The notes: generated by a model not told the origin, from the sequence alone. A stretch of 37,750 bases of DNA from Opitutaceae bacterium BACL24 MAG-120322-bin51 (GCA_905182435.1 CAJJBN010000025.1:1-37750); one strand, 5' to 3'; shown: positions 10,054 through 21,947, counted from the first letter of the stretch. Numbers and translations are program-made.

Positions 10054-11952
10054 ATGCGACCTGACCACAGTAAGAGCGTGATTATCGATTGGCTCACGAC
10101 TGTAGATCACAAAAAGATCGGCATCATGTATGGTGCGATGGCGTTATTCTTCCTCCTGGTCGGCGGCCTTGAAGCCTTGATCATTCGTGCACAGCTAATC
10201 GTGCCGGAAAATGACTTAGTCTCCGCTGAGCGCTATAATCAGTTGTTCACAATGCACGGCACCACCATGATTTTCCTCGCGATCATGCCACTCAATGCCG
10301 CGTTCTTCAATTTCCTCGTGCCCCTACAAATCGGTGCACGCGACGTGGCCTTCCCACGAATTAATAGCTTCAGCCTATGGGCATTCGTTGCGGGCGCGTT
10401 GGTATTGAATTTCAGTTGGTTAATGCAAGCCTTTGGCGAACTCGGCTGGTTCACCGCGTCTGGCCCGACTGCTGGCATGACCGATTTCGTCCCTGGTATG
10501 GGTTGGTTCGGCTATGCGCCCTTGACCGAGCGCCAATTTACGGGTGTTGGCACCGACTTCTGGATCATGGGTCTGCAAATTCTAGGTATCGCATCTTTAA
10601 GTGCCGCGATGAATTTCATCGCAACCATCATCAATATGCGTGCCCCAGGTATGAAGATGATGCGCCTGCCGGTATTCACTTGGATGACACTGATCGTATC
10701 CCTGCTGATCGTTTTCGCATTCCCGGCAATCACCATTGCCCTAGGACAGCTCATGTTTGACCGAGTGTTCGACACCAGCTTCTTCCAAGTGGCACAAGGT
10801 GGCCAACCGATTCTGTGGCAGCACTTGTTCTGGATTTTCGGCCATCCGGAAGTTTACATCCTGGTGCTCCCAGCAATGGGAATCGTCTCCGAGGTGCTCC
10901 CCACTTTCTCGAAGAAGCCATTATTTGGTTACTCGATCGTGGTATTCTCTGGCGCAGTGATTGGTTTCCTCGGATTCGCTGTTTGGTCACACCACATGTT
11001 CACCACTGGTTTGGGCAAAGTTGCAACAGCAGCCTTCTCGCTGCTGACGATGGCCATCGCCGTGCCCACTGGTGTTAAAATCTTTAACTGGATCGGCACA
11101 CTCTGGGGTGGTCGTGTACGCTTCGACGCACCGATGATTTTCAGTGTCGGCTTCATCTGGATGTTCATGATGGGCGGATTCTCCGGGATCATGCACTCCG
11201 CAGCACCGGCAGACGCACAACAACAAGATAGTTACTTCGTGATCGCCCACTTCCACTACGTGGCAATTGGTGGCATCTTGCTCGCCTCGATCAGTGGTCT
11301 TTATTTCTGGCTACCGAAGATCCTCGGGAAAATGTGGGCAGGTAAGCTCAGCACCTGGGTCGCGATCTTATCGACGGTCGGCCTGAACGTGACTTTCTTC
11401 CCGATGCACTTCCTCGGATTGATCGGCATGCCACGCCGCACACACACTTACCTCTCCGGCTTCGGTTGGGATGGCTACAATATGGTCTGCAGTATCGGCG
11501 CATTTATCCTCGGCTTCTCGATCTTGCTGTTCGTGATCGATATCATTCTCCTCATGACCAAGGGCAAACCTGCGGGTAACGACCCATGGGATGCGCGCAC
11601 GCTCGAGTGGGCAACCACCTCGCCGCCGCGCAGCTACAATTTCGCTCGCACACCGATTATTCCAGCACGTGATGCACTGTGGGAGCACAAGCACGGCGCA
11701 GAAAACCGTAAGATCACTTATGTCGAGGAAGGCAGCCACGGCATTCACATGCCAAGCCAATCGTGGATGCCATTTGTCGCCTCCTTCGGATTTATCCCGC
11801 TCGGCTTGGGGCTCTGCCTGATGCAAGCTGGTGTGGCATACATGGGCTACGTAACCATCAGTGGCCTAGTCATCATAACACTCGGTGCAACTCTCTGGGC
11901 AATCGAAGGCCCAGGCGGCTACCACATTCACCCGAAGGAAGACGAAATCTAA
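10054..11952 (+). CDS. coxA: Cytochrome c oxidase subunit I
   Basis: The catalytic heme a/a3-CuB subunit that reduces oxygen and pumps protons. Visible motifs: heme a ligand in FTMHGTTMIFL, NFLVPLQIGARDVAFPRIN of the D channel, the CuB His-Tyr pair and channel glutamate in FGHPEVYILVLP, the CuB HH pair in VWSHHMFTTGL, the K-channel lysine in VPTGVKIFNWIGT, and heme ligands in VIAHFHYV. The D- and K-channel residues point to an A1-type heme-copper oxidase. The product is 632 residues from ATG 10054. Upstream, the same frame continues to about 9976 (TTTPTTPATHDHALKPEKSN), and an ATG at 9968, 10 bases after the coxB stop, is one base out of frame with it. The true N-terminus is therefore probably at 9968 with a single-base error near 9975. 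Confidence 0.96.
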   Translation: MRPDHSKSVIIDWLTTVDHKKIGIMYGAMALFFLLVGGLEALIIRAQLIVPENDLVSAERYNQLFTMHGTTMIFLAIMPLNAAFFNFLVPLQIGARDVAFPRINSFSLWAFVAGALVLNFSWLMQAFGELGWFTASGPTAGMTDFVPGMGWFGYAPLTERQFTGVGTDFWIMGLQILGIASLSAAMNFIATIINMRAPGMKMMRLPVFTWMTLIVSLLIVFAFPAITIALGQLMFDRVFDTSFFQVAQGGQPILWQHLFWIFGHPEVYILVLPAMGIVSEVLPTFSKKPLFGYSIVVFSGAVIGFLGFAVWSHHMFTTGLGKVATAAFSLLTMAIAVPTGVKIFNWIGTLWGGRVRFDAPMIFSVGFIWMFMMGGFSGIMHSAAPADAQQQDSYFVIAHFHYVAIGGILLASISGLYFWLPKILGKMWAGKLSTWVAILSTVGLNVTFFPMHFLGLIGMPRRTHTYLSGFGWDGYNMVCSIGAFILGFSILLFVIDIILLMTKGKPAGNDPWDARTLEWATTSPPRSYNFARTPIIPARDALWEHKHGAENRKITYVEEGSHGIHMPSQSWMPFVASFGFIPLGLGLCLMQAGVAYMGYVTISGLVIITLGATLWAIEGPGGYHIHPKEDEI

Positions 11953-11998
11953 GGCCTCGCTCTTCAGTTTTTCACAGCATTTAAGTTTTTATAAAATA

Positions 11999-12601
11999 AT
12001 GAGCGACGACGCCCACAACAACGACAGCCATCACAACTTGATGGTCGACAACAAGAAGCTCTTCATGTGGCTGTTTCTTGGTTCCGACTGCATGTTCTTT
12101 GGCACCATGATCTCGACACACCTGATATATCGTAAGCTATATCCAGAGTCGTTTGATCCAACTAGCCTCTTCAGCCTGGAGCTCACCTCCTTCTCGACCT
12201 TCATCCTGCTAATGAGTTCGTTCCTGATGGCACTCGCAGTGTCTGCGATGCACAAAGGCGACATCAAGTCATTCCGCCGCAACACACTCGGCGTGATCTT
12301 CTTCGGACTAATCTTCCTGGCTTGCCAAGTATTTGAGTTCACTGAATTCGTCCATGAGGGCCTGACCCTAAAGAGCGGCACTTTTGGCTCTACTTTCTTC
12401 ATGCTGACCGGCACTCACGGGGTGCACGTGGCGATCGGTCTATTTTGGCTGACCTGCATGTATTTCTACTCCTACACGGGTAAGATGGATCCGCACGAAA
12501 GTGCCATTGATGTTGAAGTCGCTGGCCTTTACTGGCACTTTGTGGATATCGTCTGGATCATCATCTTCACTGTAATCTACCTGATCGAATTCATTAAATA
12601 A
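11999..12601 (+). CDS. coxC: Cytochrome c oxidase subunit III
   Basis: A 200-residue heme-copper oxidase subunit III of the short, five-helix kind. It begins [20 protein letters not shown], a hydrophilic tail, then [20 protein letters not shown], where the glutamate usual in the first helix is replaced by aspartate. Later come [20 protein letters not shown] (the typical TGxHGxHV motif) and [20 protein letters not shown] (the YWHFVDxVW signature). It stabilises subunit I and its oxygen path. The ATG at 11999 is 46 bp after the coxA stop; an open frame reaches upstream into coxA but is not conserved. The next gene follows 11 bp later. Confidence 0.94.
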   Translation: MSDDAHNNDSHHNLMVDNKKLFMWLFLGSDCMFFGTMISTHLIYRKLYPESFDPTSLFSLELTSFSTFILLMSSFLMALAVSAMHKGDIKSFRRNTLGVIFFGLIFLACQVFEFTEFVHEGLTLKSGTFGSTFFMLTGTHGVHVAIGLFWLTCMYFYSYTGKMDPHESAIDVEVAGLYWHFVDIVWIIIFTVIYLIEFIK

Positions 12602-12612
12602 GGACGCCCATC

Positions 12613-12954
12613 ATGTCTGACACGCTTTCTACATCCCACGCTGACCACAGCGGCGAAGAACAAAAGTACCACGCCTTTATTAATTTGGCACTGGTCTTAG
12701 CAGCGATCACTGGCATCGAATTGGTGCTCGTTTACCTGCCGATCAATGGCACTTTTATCTTCGCTACGCTCGTTTCGCTCTCGCTGTTTAAGTTTTTCAG
12801 CGTGATCGCATGGTTCATGCATCTACTGTATGACAAGCTGATCCTGACTCTGGCGTTTGGCACCGGTCTATCGATCGCATCTGGCACGGTGGTCGCGCTG
12901 ATGTTCATTATGGATCGTGGATTTGTCGATTTCGAGGCCATCTCTGCATTCTAG
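12613..12954 (+). CDS. Cytochrome c oxidase subunit IV, prokaryotic caa3 type
   Basis: A 113-residue small subunit with a hydrophilic, histidine-bearing N-terminus ([20 protein letters not shown]) and three transmembrane segments: [38 protein letters not shown] and [20 protein letters not shown]. The arrangement with a WFMHLLYD loop between helices 2 and 3 is the COX4_pro/caa3 subunit IV family (CtaF/CoxD-like). It is the last structural gene of the oxidase operon, 11 bp after coxC, and is followed by a strong terminator. Confidence 0.88.
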   Translation: MSDTLSTSHADHSGEEQKYHAFINLALVLAAITGIELVLVYLPINGTFIFATLVSLSLFKFFSVIAWFMHLLYDKLILTLAFGTGLSIASGTVVALMFIMDRGFVDFEAISAF

Positions 12955-12980
12955 ATTCAAACCAGAGTTGAGATTTCTAA

Positions 12981-13009
12981 GGACGACAGGAAATTGTCGT
13001 CCTTTTTTT
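12981..13009 (+). terminator. Rho-independent terminator of the oxidase operon
   Basis: A perfect 8-bp stem, GGACGACA (12981-12988) and TGTCGTCC (12995-13002), with a 6-base loop and seven T residues directly after. It lies 27 bp after the subunit IV stop and separates the oxidase structural genes from ctaG. Confidence 0.93.
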
Positions 13010-13082
13010 CTGCCATTCACTCAGCCGAAGAATTTTAGCGATTGAGTCGCCACTCCGCATACCGACACCAGACACCGAACTC

Positions 13083-13904
13083 ATGCAACTCCACTGGCAC
13101 ACCGAACCTCTGCTCCTGATCACACTCTTGATGATCGGCTGGCTCTACGCGCTCGGCATCGGGCCACTCAGAGAACGCATCGCCCCCGGCACTGACTTCC
13201 CCCGCGGCCAAGCGATCTTGTTCTACCTCGGCTTAATCATCGCCTATCTAGCAGTCGGCTCGCCGCTCGACCAGATCGGCGAACAGTTCCTGTTTTGCGC
13301 ACACATGACACAGCACATGCTGTTGATCTACTTCAGCCCGGTGCTATTCATCTTTGGCACGCCAAGTTGGTTGATCGATTGGCTACTCAAGCCGGAGTGG
13401 TTACGCAAAACCATGAACCTGCTCACCCACCCAGCCTGCGGCGGCCTGCTGTTCACCTTCATCTATACCGCATGGCACATCCCCGCACTCTACGAAGCGG
13501 CGCTGCACGACAAACGTATTCACATCTTAGAGCATTGGACGATGTTTTCACTCGGCATACTCATGCTTTGGCCCTACCTGACACTGTCGACGCGCGTGCC
13601 TCGCCGCAGCTATGGCATTCGAATGCTGGCGATCTTCTTACTCATGGTCGGCCAACTGCCAGTGTTTGCCTTTCTTACCTTCGCCGGGGAAGCAATCTAC
13701 CCAACTTACGCCTGGGCGCCTCGCATCATCGATCTGGACCCGCTCAATGATCAAATTCTGGGCGGTATCATAATGAAAGTCGTAAATATGGGATTTTCTC
13801 TTACCATTCTTGCAATATCCTTTTACTTTTGGGCAAAGAGTGAAGAACAGGATGACCCTATCCCCACACCAGCCGCCACAAAAACCCCACAAAGCGCTAA
13901 TTAA
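13083..13904 (+). CDS. ctaG: CtaG, caa3-type cytochrome c oxidase assembly factor
   Basis: A 273-residue, seven-helix membrane protein of the CtaG_caa3 family, needed for copper-dependent assembly of caa3 oxidase. Seen: [20 protein letters not shown] at the start, [20 protein letters not shown], then [20 protein letters not shown] (the HMxQHMLL signature), [18 protein letters not shown] and [19 protein letters not shown], all conserved histidine-bearing helices. ATG 13083 follows the oxidase terminator by 74 bp, so it needs its own promoter or readthrough. The SLC13-type gene starts 2 bp after its stop, so the two are almost certainly co-transcribed. Confidence 0.92.
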   Translation: MQLHWHTEPLLLITLLMIGWLYALGIGPLRERIAPGTDFPRGQAILFYLGLIIAYLAVGSPLDQIGEQFLFCAHMTQHMLLIYFSPVLFIFGTPSWLIDWLLKPEWLRKTMNLLTHPACGGLLFTFIYTAWHIPALYEAALHDKRIHILEHWTMFSLGILMLWPYLTLSTRVPRRSYGIRMLAIFLLMVGQLPVFAFLTFAGEAIYPTYAWAPRIIDLDPLNDQILGGIIMKVVNMGFSLTILAISFYFWAKSEEQDDPIPTPAATKTPQSAN

Positions 13905-13906
13905 AA

Positions 13907-15724
13907 ATGACTTGGGAAATATTATTTGTTTTTGCGCTCCTGATCTTCGCGATCACGAGTTTCATCTGGGAACGCATCCCAGCCGACCTCACTGCAATCA
14001 CTGTATTTGGCGTGCTGATTTTCGTCAGCATGATCAGCAAGAGCCCAGAACTCCCGACACTCGAAAACCTATTAAGCGTTTTTGGTAATTCCGCACCCCT
14101 GACGATTGCGGCGATGTTTATCGTCAGTGGATGCCTTGAACGCACTGGCGCGATTGAGCTGATCACTGGCTATTTAAGGCGAATGGTCAAACTCCCGTAC
14201 AGGAGCTTCATCTTCATCATGGTCATCGGTGTGGCCGCAGTATCTGCATTTATCAATAACACGCCGGTCGTGATTGTATTGATGCCCGTGGTGCTCACCC
14301 TCTCCCGAGAAATGGGGATCGCGTCCTCCAAACTACTGATCCCGCTGTCCTACGCATCGATCTTTGGCGGCACCTGCACCCTGCTTGGCACCAGCACCAA
14401 CTTACTCGCCAGCGGTATCTTAGTCGAATCTGGTCATGCGCCGATTGGTATGTTCGAACTCGCAGCAGTCGGCCTGCCGATCCTAGCATTCGGTTCGCTC
14501 TACCTGGTTCTGTTTGGCGACAAACTACTCCCCCACCGCGAGACTCTGACTTCGATCCTCAGCGATGAAGAGCGCAAGGAGTTTATGACCGAAGCCTTCG
14601 TGCGCGCTGGATCTGAACTCAAAGGCCAGACCGCACTCGAAAGCGGCATGCTTAAGGGGCGCGGCATCCGCCTACTTGAAATTGTGCGCCACGGGGTAGC
14701 CACCACAGGCGATCCGAGAAAAACAAAACTCGAGGTCGGTGACCGACTGGTGCTGGCCTGCCGCCCATCCGGAGTTGCCGAAGCACATTCGATCAAAGGT
14801 ATCGCCTTGCACAGCGAAATATCCGCCGGTCTGGAAACTATCGCGACGGATGAAGGTGCACTGGTCGAAGGTGTGGTCGGCCCACACGCAACCATCCTCG
14901 GTAAGACACTCGGCGAGATCAACTTCCGCCAACGCTTCCGTATCGTCGTCGTCGCCGTGCACCGCAAAGGGCACAATCAGCGCGACCGACTCGACAGCCT
15001 ACGCCTACAGCCCGGCGACACTCTGCTGATGATGGGCTCGACTAAGGCAATCAACTCGCTCTCCTCCAGCGACGAGATCATTCTGCTAGATCGGCCACGC
15101 GTGCCAGCTCGCAGTATCCGCGCGAAAATGCCCATCGCCATCGGCATCACCATCGCAATTGTCACACTCGCCACACTCAACATCGTGCCCATCGTCGCCG
15201 CCGTCGCACTAGGCGTGGCAATTTTAATGCTGACTGGCTGCATGAAATCGAAAGATGCTTATTCTTCGGTCGAGTGGAGTCTTTTGATGATTATTTTCGG
15301 CATGCTTGCGCTCGGGCAAGCAATGGACTCCACCGGCGCCAGCCTGTTAATCGCCGAGAATATGATTGGTGTGGTGCAAAACTTTGCCCCTGAGCATCTA
15401 CAGAGCGTCATGATGCTCGCGTTCGTCTACATCATTACATCGACGTTCACTGAGTTCCTCTCAAACAATGCCGCGATCGCGCTGATGGTGCCGATTACAC
15501 TCGGTATCGCCACGACACTCGGCATCGACCCTCGTCCGCTCGTGGTCGGCGCCTGTATCGCCGCCTCTGCGAGCTTCGCGACACCCATCGGCTACCAAAC
15601 CAATACCTACGTGTATGGTGTCGGTGGCTACAGGTTCTTCGATTTCACCAAGGTCGGCCTACCGTTGAATATCATCTGCTTCATCGTCACCGTATTTGTC
15701 GTGCCGATATTCTGGAGCTTTTAA
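13907..15724 (+). CDS. SLC13/DASS-type carrier with two RCK_C (TrkA-C) domains
   Basis: A 605-residue inner-membrane carrier. It starts with four or five helices, including [20 protein letters not shown] and [20 protein letters not shown], the first carrying NNTP as in sodium/dicarboxylate or sulfate symporters, followed by [20 protein letters not shown] (the SNT-type substrate motif GTSTN). Residues about 215-390 are soluble and hold two RCK_C domains ([14 protein letters not shown] and [14 protein letters not shown] close each). The C-terminal half repeats the fold, with [16 protein letters not shown] and [20 protein letters not shown]. This is the SLC13 layout with an internal RCK pair, as in SdcS/CysP-like proteins. 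The substrate (sulfate, dicarboxylate or another anion) cannot be told. It is coupled to ctaG by a 2-bp gap. Confidence 0.88.
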   Translation: MTWEILFVFALLIFAITSFIWERIPADLTAITVFGVLIFVSMISKSPELPTLENLLSVFGNSAPLTIAAMFIVSGCLERTGAIELITGYLRRMVKLPYRSFIFIMVIGVAAVSAFINNTPVVIVLMPVVLTLSREMGIASSKLLIPLSYASIFGGTCTLLGTSTNLLASGILVESGHAPIGMFELAAVGLPILAFGSLYLVLFGDKLLPHRETLTSILSDEERKEFMTEAFVRAGSELKGQTALESGMLKGRGIRLLEIVRHGVATTGDPRKTKLEVGDRLVLACRPSGVAEAHSIKGIALHSEISAGLETIATDEGALVEGVVGPHATILGKTLGEINFRQRFRIVVVAVHRKGHNQRDRLDSLRLQPGDTLLMMGSTKAINSLSSSDEIILLDRPRVPARSIRAKMPIAIGITIAIVTLATLNIVPIVAAVALGVAILMLTGCMKSKDAYSSVEWSLLMIIFGMLALGQAMDSTGASLLIAENMIGVVQNFAPEHLQSVMMLAFVYIITSTFTEFLSNNAAIALMVPITLGIATTLGIDPRPLVVGACIAASASFATPIGYQTNTYVYGVGGYRFFDFTKVGLPLNIICFIVTVFVVPIFWSF

Positions 15725-15995
15725 AATGGTGTAGCCATTTTGGAGGATGAGAGTCGGACAGTAGAAAAGTACCAAGGTCACCATTTTCAAACCCTCCAAT
15801 CCCTACGTGACTTAATCCTACTCTGACTCATTATCTTAATCATTCCCTGCGAGTGAGACGGAGGATTAAGAGCAAGATTAGGAGTATGATTAGGAGTATG
15901 ATTAAGAATAGACCGTATCACATCCTCGGCCTTACCACCTTCCAACTTGCAAACCCTTCATACCTTCCCACTAGATCTAATTCAAATAAACTGAA
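15725..15995. other. Gene-free stretch between the SLC13 gene and rrf2, with short repeats
   Basis: No gene is seen. Just after the SLC13 stop a 7-bp hairpin AAAATGG/CCATTTT (about 15723-15741) may act as a weak terminator. Around 15875-15905 there are two tandem copies of GATTAGGAGTAT followed by GATTAAGAATAG, and GATTAAGAGCAA just before, giving a degenerate 12-base periodic run. The right end carries a perfect dyad over the rrf2 stop. Confidence 0.6.
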
Positions 15996-16001
15996 TTAGA
16001 T
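15975..16001. repeat. Perfect 9-bp dyad at the rrf2 3' end
   Basis: ATCTAATTC (15975-15983) and GAATTAGAT (15993-16001) are exact reverse complements with a 9-base A/T-rich spacer. The right arm covers the TAA stop of the Rrf2 gene. No T-run follows on either strand, so it is not a typical terminator; it could slow RNA decay or be a binding site. Confidence 0.6.
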
Positions 16002-16409
16002 GTAATACATCGAGCTGGTATCCTCCACAACGAAGGCTTCCAGCGTGTAGCTGCTGATCTTTTTCTCGAATTCAACGCCGATATCGCTCCAAATACTGGC
16101 GACGCGTTCACCAGAATGCCCTTGATCGTCGAATGTGCGCTCGAGGAGGTCACCATCCACCGCCGTGACGATCTCGTCCAATCGGATTCGCTCAGGTGCC
16201 CGTGCGAGCGCATAGCCACCCTGCTTGCCGCGTTTACTGACAATCAACCCCGCATTGCGCAGCTCGTTCAAAATCTGCACTAGATAGTTGGCCGGTATTT
16301 TTTCCGCCTCAGCCAATTCATCGATATGGGCCAATTTTTCTTGGCCATGAGTGCGGGCTAACTGTGCCAAGACACGGCAGGCATATTCAAGCTTATGGGA
16401 AAGTTTCAC
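15996..16409 (-). CDS. Rrf2-family transcriptional regulator without an Fe-S cysteine motif
   Basis: From the likely GTG start at 16409 the protein is about 137 residues: VKLSHKLEYACRVLAQLAR is the usual Rrf2 opening, followed by a winged helix with ELAEAEKIPANYLVQILNEL and LIVSKRGKQGGYALARAPER (the GGY wing), then RIRLDEIVTAVDGDLLERTF. The frame is open further upstream to 16520, but that part has no Rrf2 similarity. Only one cysteine is present, in YACRV, so the three-cysteine cluster that binds Fe-S in IscR and NsrR is missing; the protein is more like CymR-type members that sense through a partner or small molecule. It is divergent from gyrB, and a strong dyad lies in the gap. The regulated genes are unknown. 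Confidence 0.85.
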   Translation of the reverse strand: MKLSHKLEYACRVLAQLARTHGQEKLAHIDELAEAEKIPANYLVQILNELRNAGLIVSKRGKQGGYALARAPERIRLDEIVTAVDGDLLERTFDDQGHSGERVASIWSDIGVEFEKKISSYTLEAFVVEDTSSMYYI

Positions 16410-16528
16410 AGCGCTTAAGTTAGGCTCTTGACTCAAGAAGTAAACTTGAATCTCTGCGGCCGCCACAAGGTCCCGCCAAAAAGCCCGCAAGTAACTAAAT
16501 ATCAACCGGATAGGATACATTAAAAAAA

Positions 16529-16555
16529 ACCACTAAAAAGTCACTTTTTTGTGGT
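16529..16555. promoter_or_regulatory. Long dyad in the rrf2-gyrB divergent gap
   Basis: ACCACTAAAAAGT (16529-16541) and ACTTTTTTGTGGT (16543-16555) pair at 12 of 13 positions around a single central base. It lies 35 bp before the gyrB ATG and 120 bp before the rrf2 start. A symmetric site of this size next to a regulator gene fits an operator, possibly for the Rrf2 protein itself, and would also affect gyrB. A hairpin in the gyrB leader is the alternative. No T-run follows on the plus strand, so simple termination is unlikely in that direction. Confidence 0.5.
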
Positions 16556-16583
16556 CAGAGCACTATTTTGAGAGCATAAATAA

Positions 16584-19142
<2,559 letters not shown>

Positions 19143-19195
19143 TGCATTCAGAGTGCGAAGGTATTAAAGTAACCAAGTAGAAAGTATTTAATTCA

Positions 19196-19258
19196 AATAG
19201 CTTCCCCAGACTTCAGACCTTCCCACTTTTTCACATTTCAACTTTTTCACTTCTAAGA
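19196..19258 (+). other. Pyrimidine-rich gyrA leader
   Basis: The last 60 bases before the gyrA ATG are almost purine-free apart from scattered A residues, with repeated C/T blocks such as TTCCCACTTTTTCAC and TTTCAACTTTTTCACTTC. There is no Shine-Dalgarno purine run within 15 bases of the start. Similar TTCAAC-type blocks precede serC (about 31820-31840). Confidence 0.5.
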
Positions 19259-19260
19259 TC

Positions 19261-21819
19261 ATGTCCGAAGAAATCCCACCAGAATTACCAGCAGAAATCC
19301 CAAACGATGCAGATCGCGCGGAAGTCACATCGATCATCGATATTATGCAGACCGCATACATCGATTACTCGATGTCCGTTATCGTTAGTCGCGCCCTGCC
19401 CGACGCACGCGACGGACTCAAACCCGTGCAGCGCCGCATCCTCTACGCGATGCTCCGTGAAGGCCTGCTGCATAATCGCAACTTCGATAAGTGCGCCGGT
19501 GTAGTCGGGGAAGTCCTAAAGAACTACCACCCACACGGTGATAGCTCCGTTTACGACACCCTCGTCCGACTCGCTCAACACTGGGTCATGCGCTATCCGC
19601 TGATCAAGCCACAAGGTAACTTCGGTTCCATTGATGGTGATCCCCCTGCTGCGTATCGTTATACCGAGTGTAAGCTCGAAGCGATCGCCGAAGAGATGCT
19701 CAAGAACATCGACGAAGATACCGTCGATTTCATCCCCAACTATAAGGAAAGCACCACCGAGCCTACCGTCCTACCAGCAGCGTTGCCGAATCTTTTGATG
19801 AATGGCTCCACGGGTATTGCGGTCGGCATGACCACCAATATCCCGCCGCACAATTTGAGCGAAGTCATCGACGCCGCTTGTGCGATCATCGACAATCCAA
19901 ACATCAGCTTGGATGACCTAATCGACATCATCCCAGGCCCTGACTTCCCAGGTGGTGGCTTTGTGCATGGCACTGCCGGCATCCAGAGTTACCTCCGCAC
20001 TGGTCGTGGTATCGTCCGCACACGTGGTATCGCAGAAGTCGTCGAGACCAAGGGACAGGAAGAGATCATCATCTCCGCCATCCCTTACAATGTGAATCGC
20101 GCGACACTCGTCATGCGTATCGCTGAGTTGATCACCGACAAGTCGATCGACGGCATCTCAGATCTGCGCGATGAGTCCACCGAGACCACACGTATCGTTA
20201 TCGAACTGAAACGTGGTGCGATCCCTCGCGTCATTATCAATCAACTTTACAAGAGCACCGCTCTTGAAAGCTCTTTCGGTGTCATCCTCCTCGCGCTCGA
20301 CAACCGTCGCCCGAAGCAGATGAACATCAAGGAAATGATCGGTTGCTACATCGATCACCGCCGCGAAGTCATCTACCGCCGCACGCAGTTTAAGCTGCGT
20401 AAAGCAGAGGCACGTGCCCACATCCTCGAAGGCTTCCGTATCGCCCTCGATAATCTCGACGACTTCGTTAAGATCATCCGCGCATCGAAGAACCGCGACG
20501 AAGCGAAGAAGAACTTGATGGCGACCTATGACATCTCGGAATTGCAGACCAACGCGATTCTCGAACTGCGCCTCTACCAGCTCACTGGCCTCGAACGCGG
20601 CAAGATCGAAGAAGAGTATGCAGCCCTCATGGAGCTCATCGCTTACCTTCGCGACATCGTCGACAACGAGCATCGCCTACTCGAAGTGATCAAGGAAGAA
20701 CTCGGCGAAATGCGCGAGAAATACGGCAATCCACGCCGCTCCGAGATCCTCGCAGTCGATGGCGACCTCAGCATGGAAGACATCATTCCAAACGAAGGCT
20801 GCATGATCACCATCACTCATAAGGGCTTCATGAAGCGCACGTCGCTCGACGAATACCGTTCACAGAAACGCGGAGGCAAGGGCGTCATCGGCTCAGGCCA
20901 ATACGAAGAAGACTTCGTAGAGCACCTCTTCACTGCAAGCACACACGACAACATTATGTTCTTCATGAACAGTGGTCGCGTGTATGTCGAAAAGGTCTAC
21001 AACCTTCCAGAAGGTTCACGTATCGCCAAGGGACGCGCCCTCGCCAACATTCTCGAACTCCAAAAGGGTGAGAAGATTGCTGCGATGATTTGCGTCGATG
21101 GTTTCGAAGAGTCCGAGCAACGCATCGTCCTCGCCACCGAAAAGGGTGTCACCAAGAAGACCATGCTCTCCGACTACCGCAACCACCGTAAGGGCGGCCT
21201 GATCGGCATCAACATCGACGAAGGCGACAACCTCATCGGCGCTCGCCTCACAAATGGCAGCGACGATATCGTGCTCGTCACCAGTAACGCACAATCCATT
21301 CGCTTCCCGGAAACGGATCTTCGCGATCAAGGACGTGCAACTCGTGGTGTCCGCGGTATCAAGCTCAAGACTGAGAAAGACAAGCTCGTCGCCATCGAGA
21401 TCGTCACTGAAGGCGCCAAGCTCCTCATCGCAGGTGCCAACGGCCTCGGCAAGCGCACTGACTTCTCCGACTACCGCGTTCAATCACGCGGTGGCTCCGG
21501 TATCATCGCAATCAAGTCTGACAAGGTTGTCGGCGCTCTCAGCGTCACCGACGAAGACGAGATCATGATGTTCACCAAGAAGGGCCAAGCGGTCCGCAGC
21601 CCGATCGACACCGTTCGTGTTACCGGTCGTGCCGCAAGCGGCGTGAAGCTAGTCAACCTCGCAGCCCGAGACGCCCTGATCGGCATCTCTAAGGTGGTCG
21701 CCTCCGACGAGGAGGAATCCGGCGAAGAGGAGGAAGTCGAACTCATCGAAGGTGAAGCACCCGCAGCAGGCACCGCGCCCGAAGCAGCTGCACCAGAAGG
21801 CGACGCAACCGAAGAGTAG
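19261..21819 (+). CDS. gyrA: DNA gyrase subunit A
   Basis: The DNA breakage-reunion subunit of gyrase. The N-terminal domain starts DYSMSVIVSRALPDARDGLK and continues with HPHGDSSVYDTLVRLAQ and QGNFGSIDGDPPAAYRYTEC; the tyrosine of RYTEC (about residue 134) is the DNA-linking residue. At the quinolone-determining positions the serine and aspartate of GDSSVYDT are both present, so no known resistance substitution is seen. The C-terminal beta-pinwheel has the GyrA box QKRGGKG near residue 535, which marks gyrase rather than topoisomerase IV, plus repeats with DYRNHRKGGLIGI and DYRVQSRGGSGII. The tail after residue about 815 is acidic and Ala/Glu-rich (ASDEEESGEEEEVELIEGEA), as in gyrases where the tail modulates wrapping. 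The product is 852 residues with no frameshift, followed by a strong terminator. Confidence 0.97.
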   Translation: MSEEIPPELPAEIPNDADRAEVTSIIDIMQTAYIDYSMSVIVSRALPDARDGLKPVQRRILYAMLREGLLHNRNFDKCAGVVGEVLKNYHPHGDSSVYDTLVRLAQHWVMRYPLIKPQGNFGSIDGDPPAAYRYTECKLEAIAEEMLKNIDEDTVDFIPNYKESTTEPTVLPAALPNLLMNGSTGIAVGMTTNIPPHNLSEVIDAACAIIDNPNISLDDLIDIIPGPDFPGGGFVHGTAGIQSYLRTGRGIVRTRGIAEVVETKGQEEIIISAIPYNVNRATLVMRIAELITDKSIDGISDLRDESTETTRIVIELKRGAIPRVIINQLYKSTALESSFGVILLALDNRRPKQMNIKEMIGCYIDHRREVIYRRTQFKLRKAEARAHILEGFRIALDNLDDFVKIIRASKNRDEAKKNLMATYDISELQTNAILELRLYQLTGLERGKIEEEYAALMELIAYLRDIVDNEHRLLEVIKEELGEMREKYGNPRRSEILAVDGDLSMEDIIPNEGCMITITHKGFMKRTSLDEYRSQKRGGKGVIGSGQYEEDFVEHLFTASTHDNIMFFMNSGRVYVEKVYNLPEGSRIAKGRALANILELQKGEKIAAMICVDGFEESEQRIVLATEKGVTKKTMLSDYRNHRKGGLIGINIDEGDNLIGARLTNGSDDIVLVTSNAQSIRFPETDLRDQGRATRGVRGIKLKTEKDKLVAIEIVTEGAKLLIAGANGLGKRTDFSDYRVQSRGGSGIIAIKSDKVVGALSVTDEDEIMMFTKKGQAVRSPIDTVRVTGRAASGVKLVNLAARDALIGISKVVASDEEESGEEEEVELIEGEAPAAGTAPEAAAPEGDATEE

Positions 21820-21842
21820 ATTGTACTCGATAATTGTTTAAC

Positions 21843-21875
21843 AAAAGCCGCTACACATCGTGTAGCGGCTTTTTT
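21843..21875 (+). terminator. Rho-independent terminator after gyrA
   Basis: A perfect 10-bp stem GCCGCTACAC (21847-21856) and GTGTAGCGGC (21860-21869), with a 3-base loop, four A before and six T after. It lies 24 bp after the gyrA stop and could work in both directions. Confidence 0.95.
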
Positions 21876-21947
21876 GTGCGCGTCTCCCTGGTCGTAGGGG
21901 CTTTGCTGGTGATGATGCCCTTGGGTGCGAAGACCGCGCCAAGGCGC

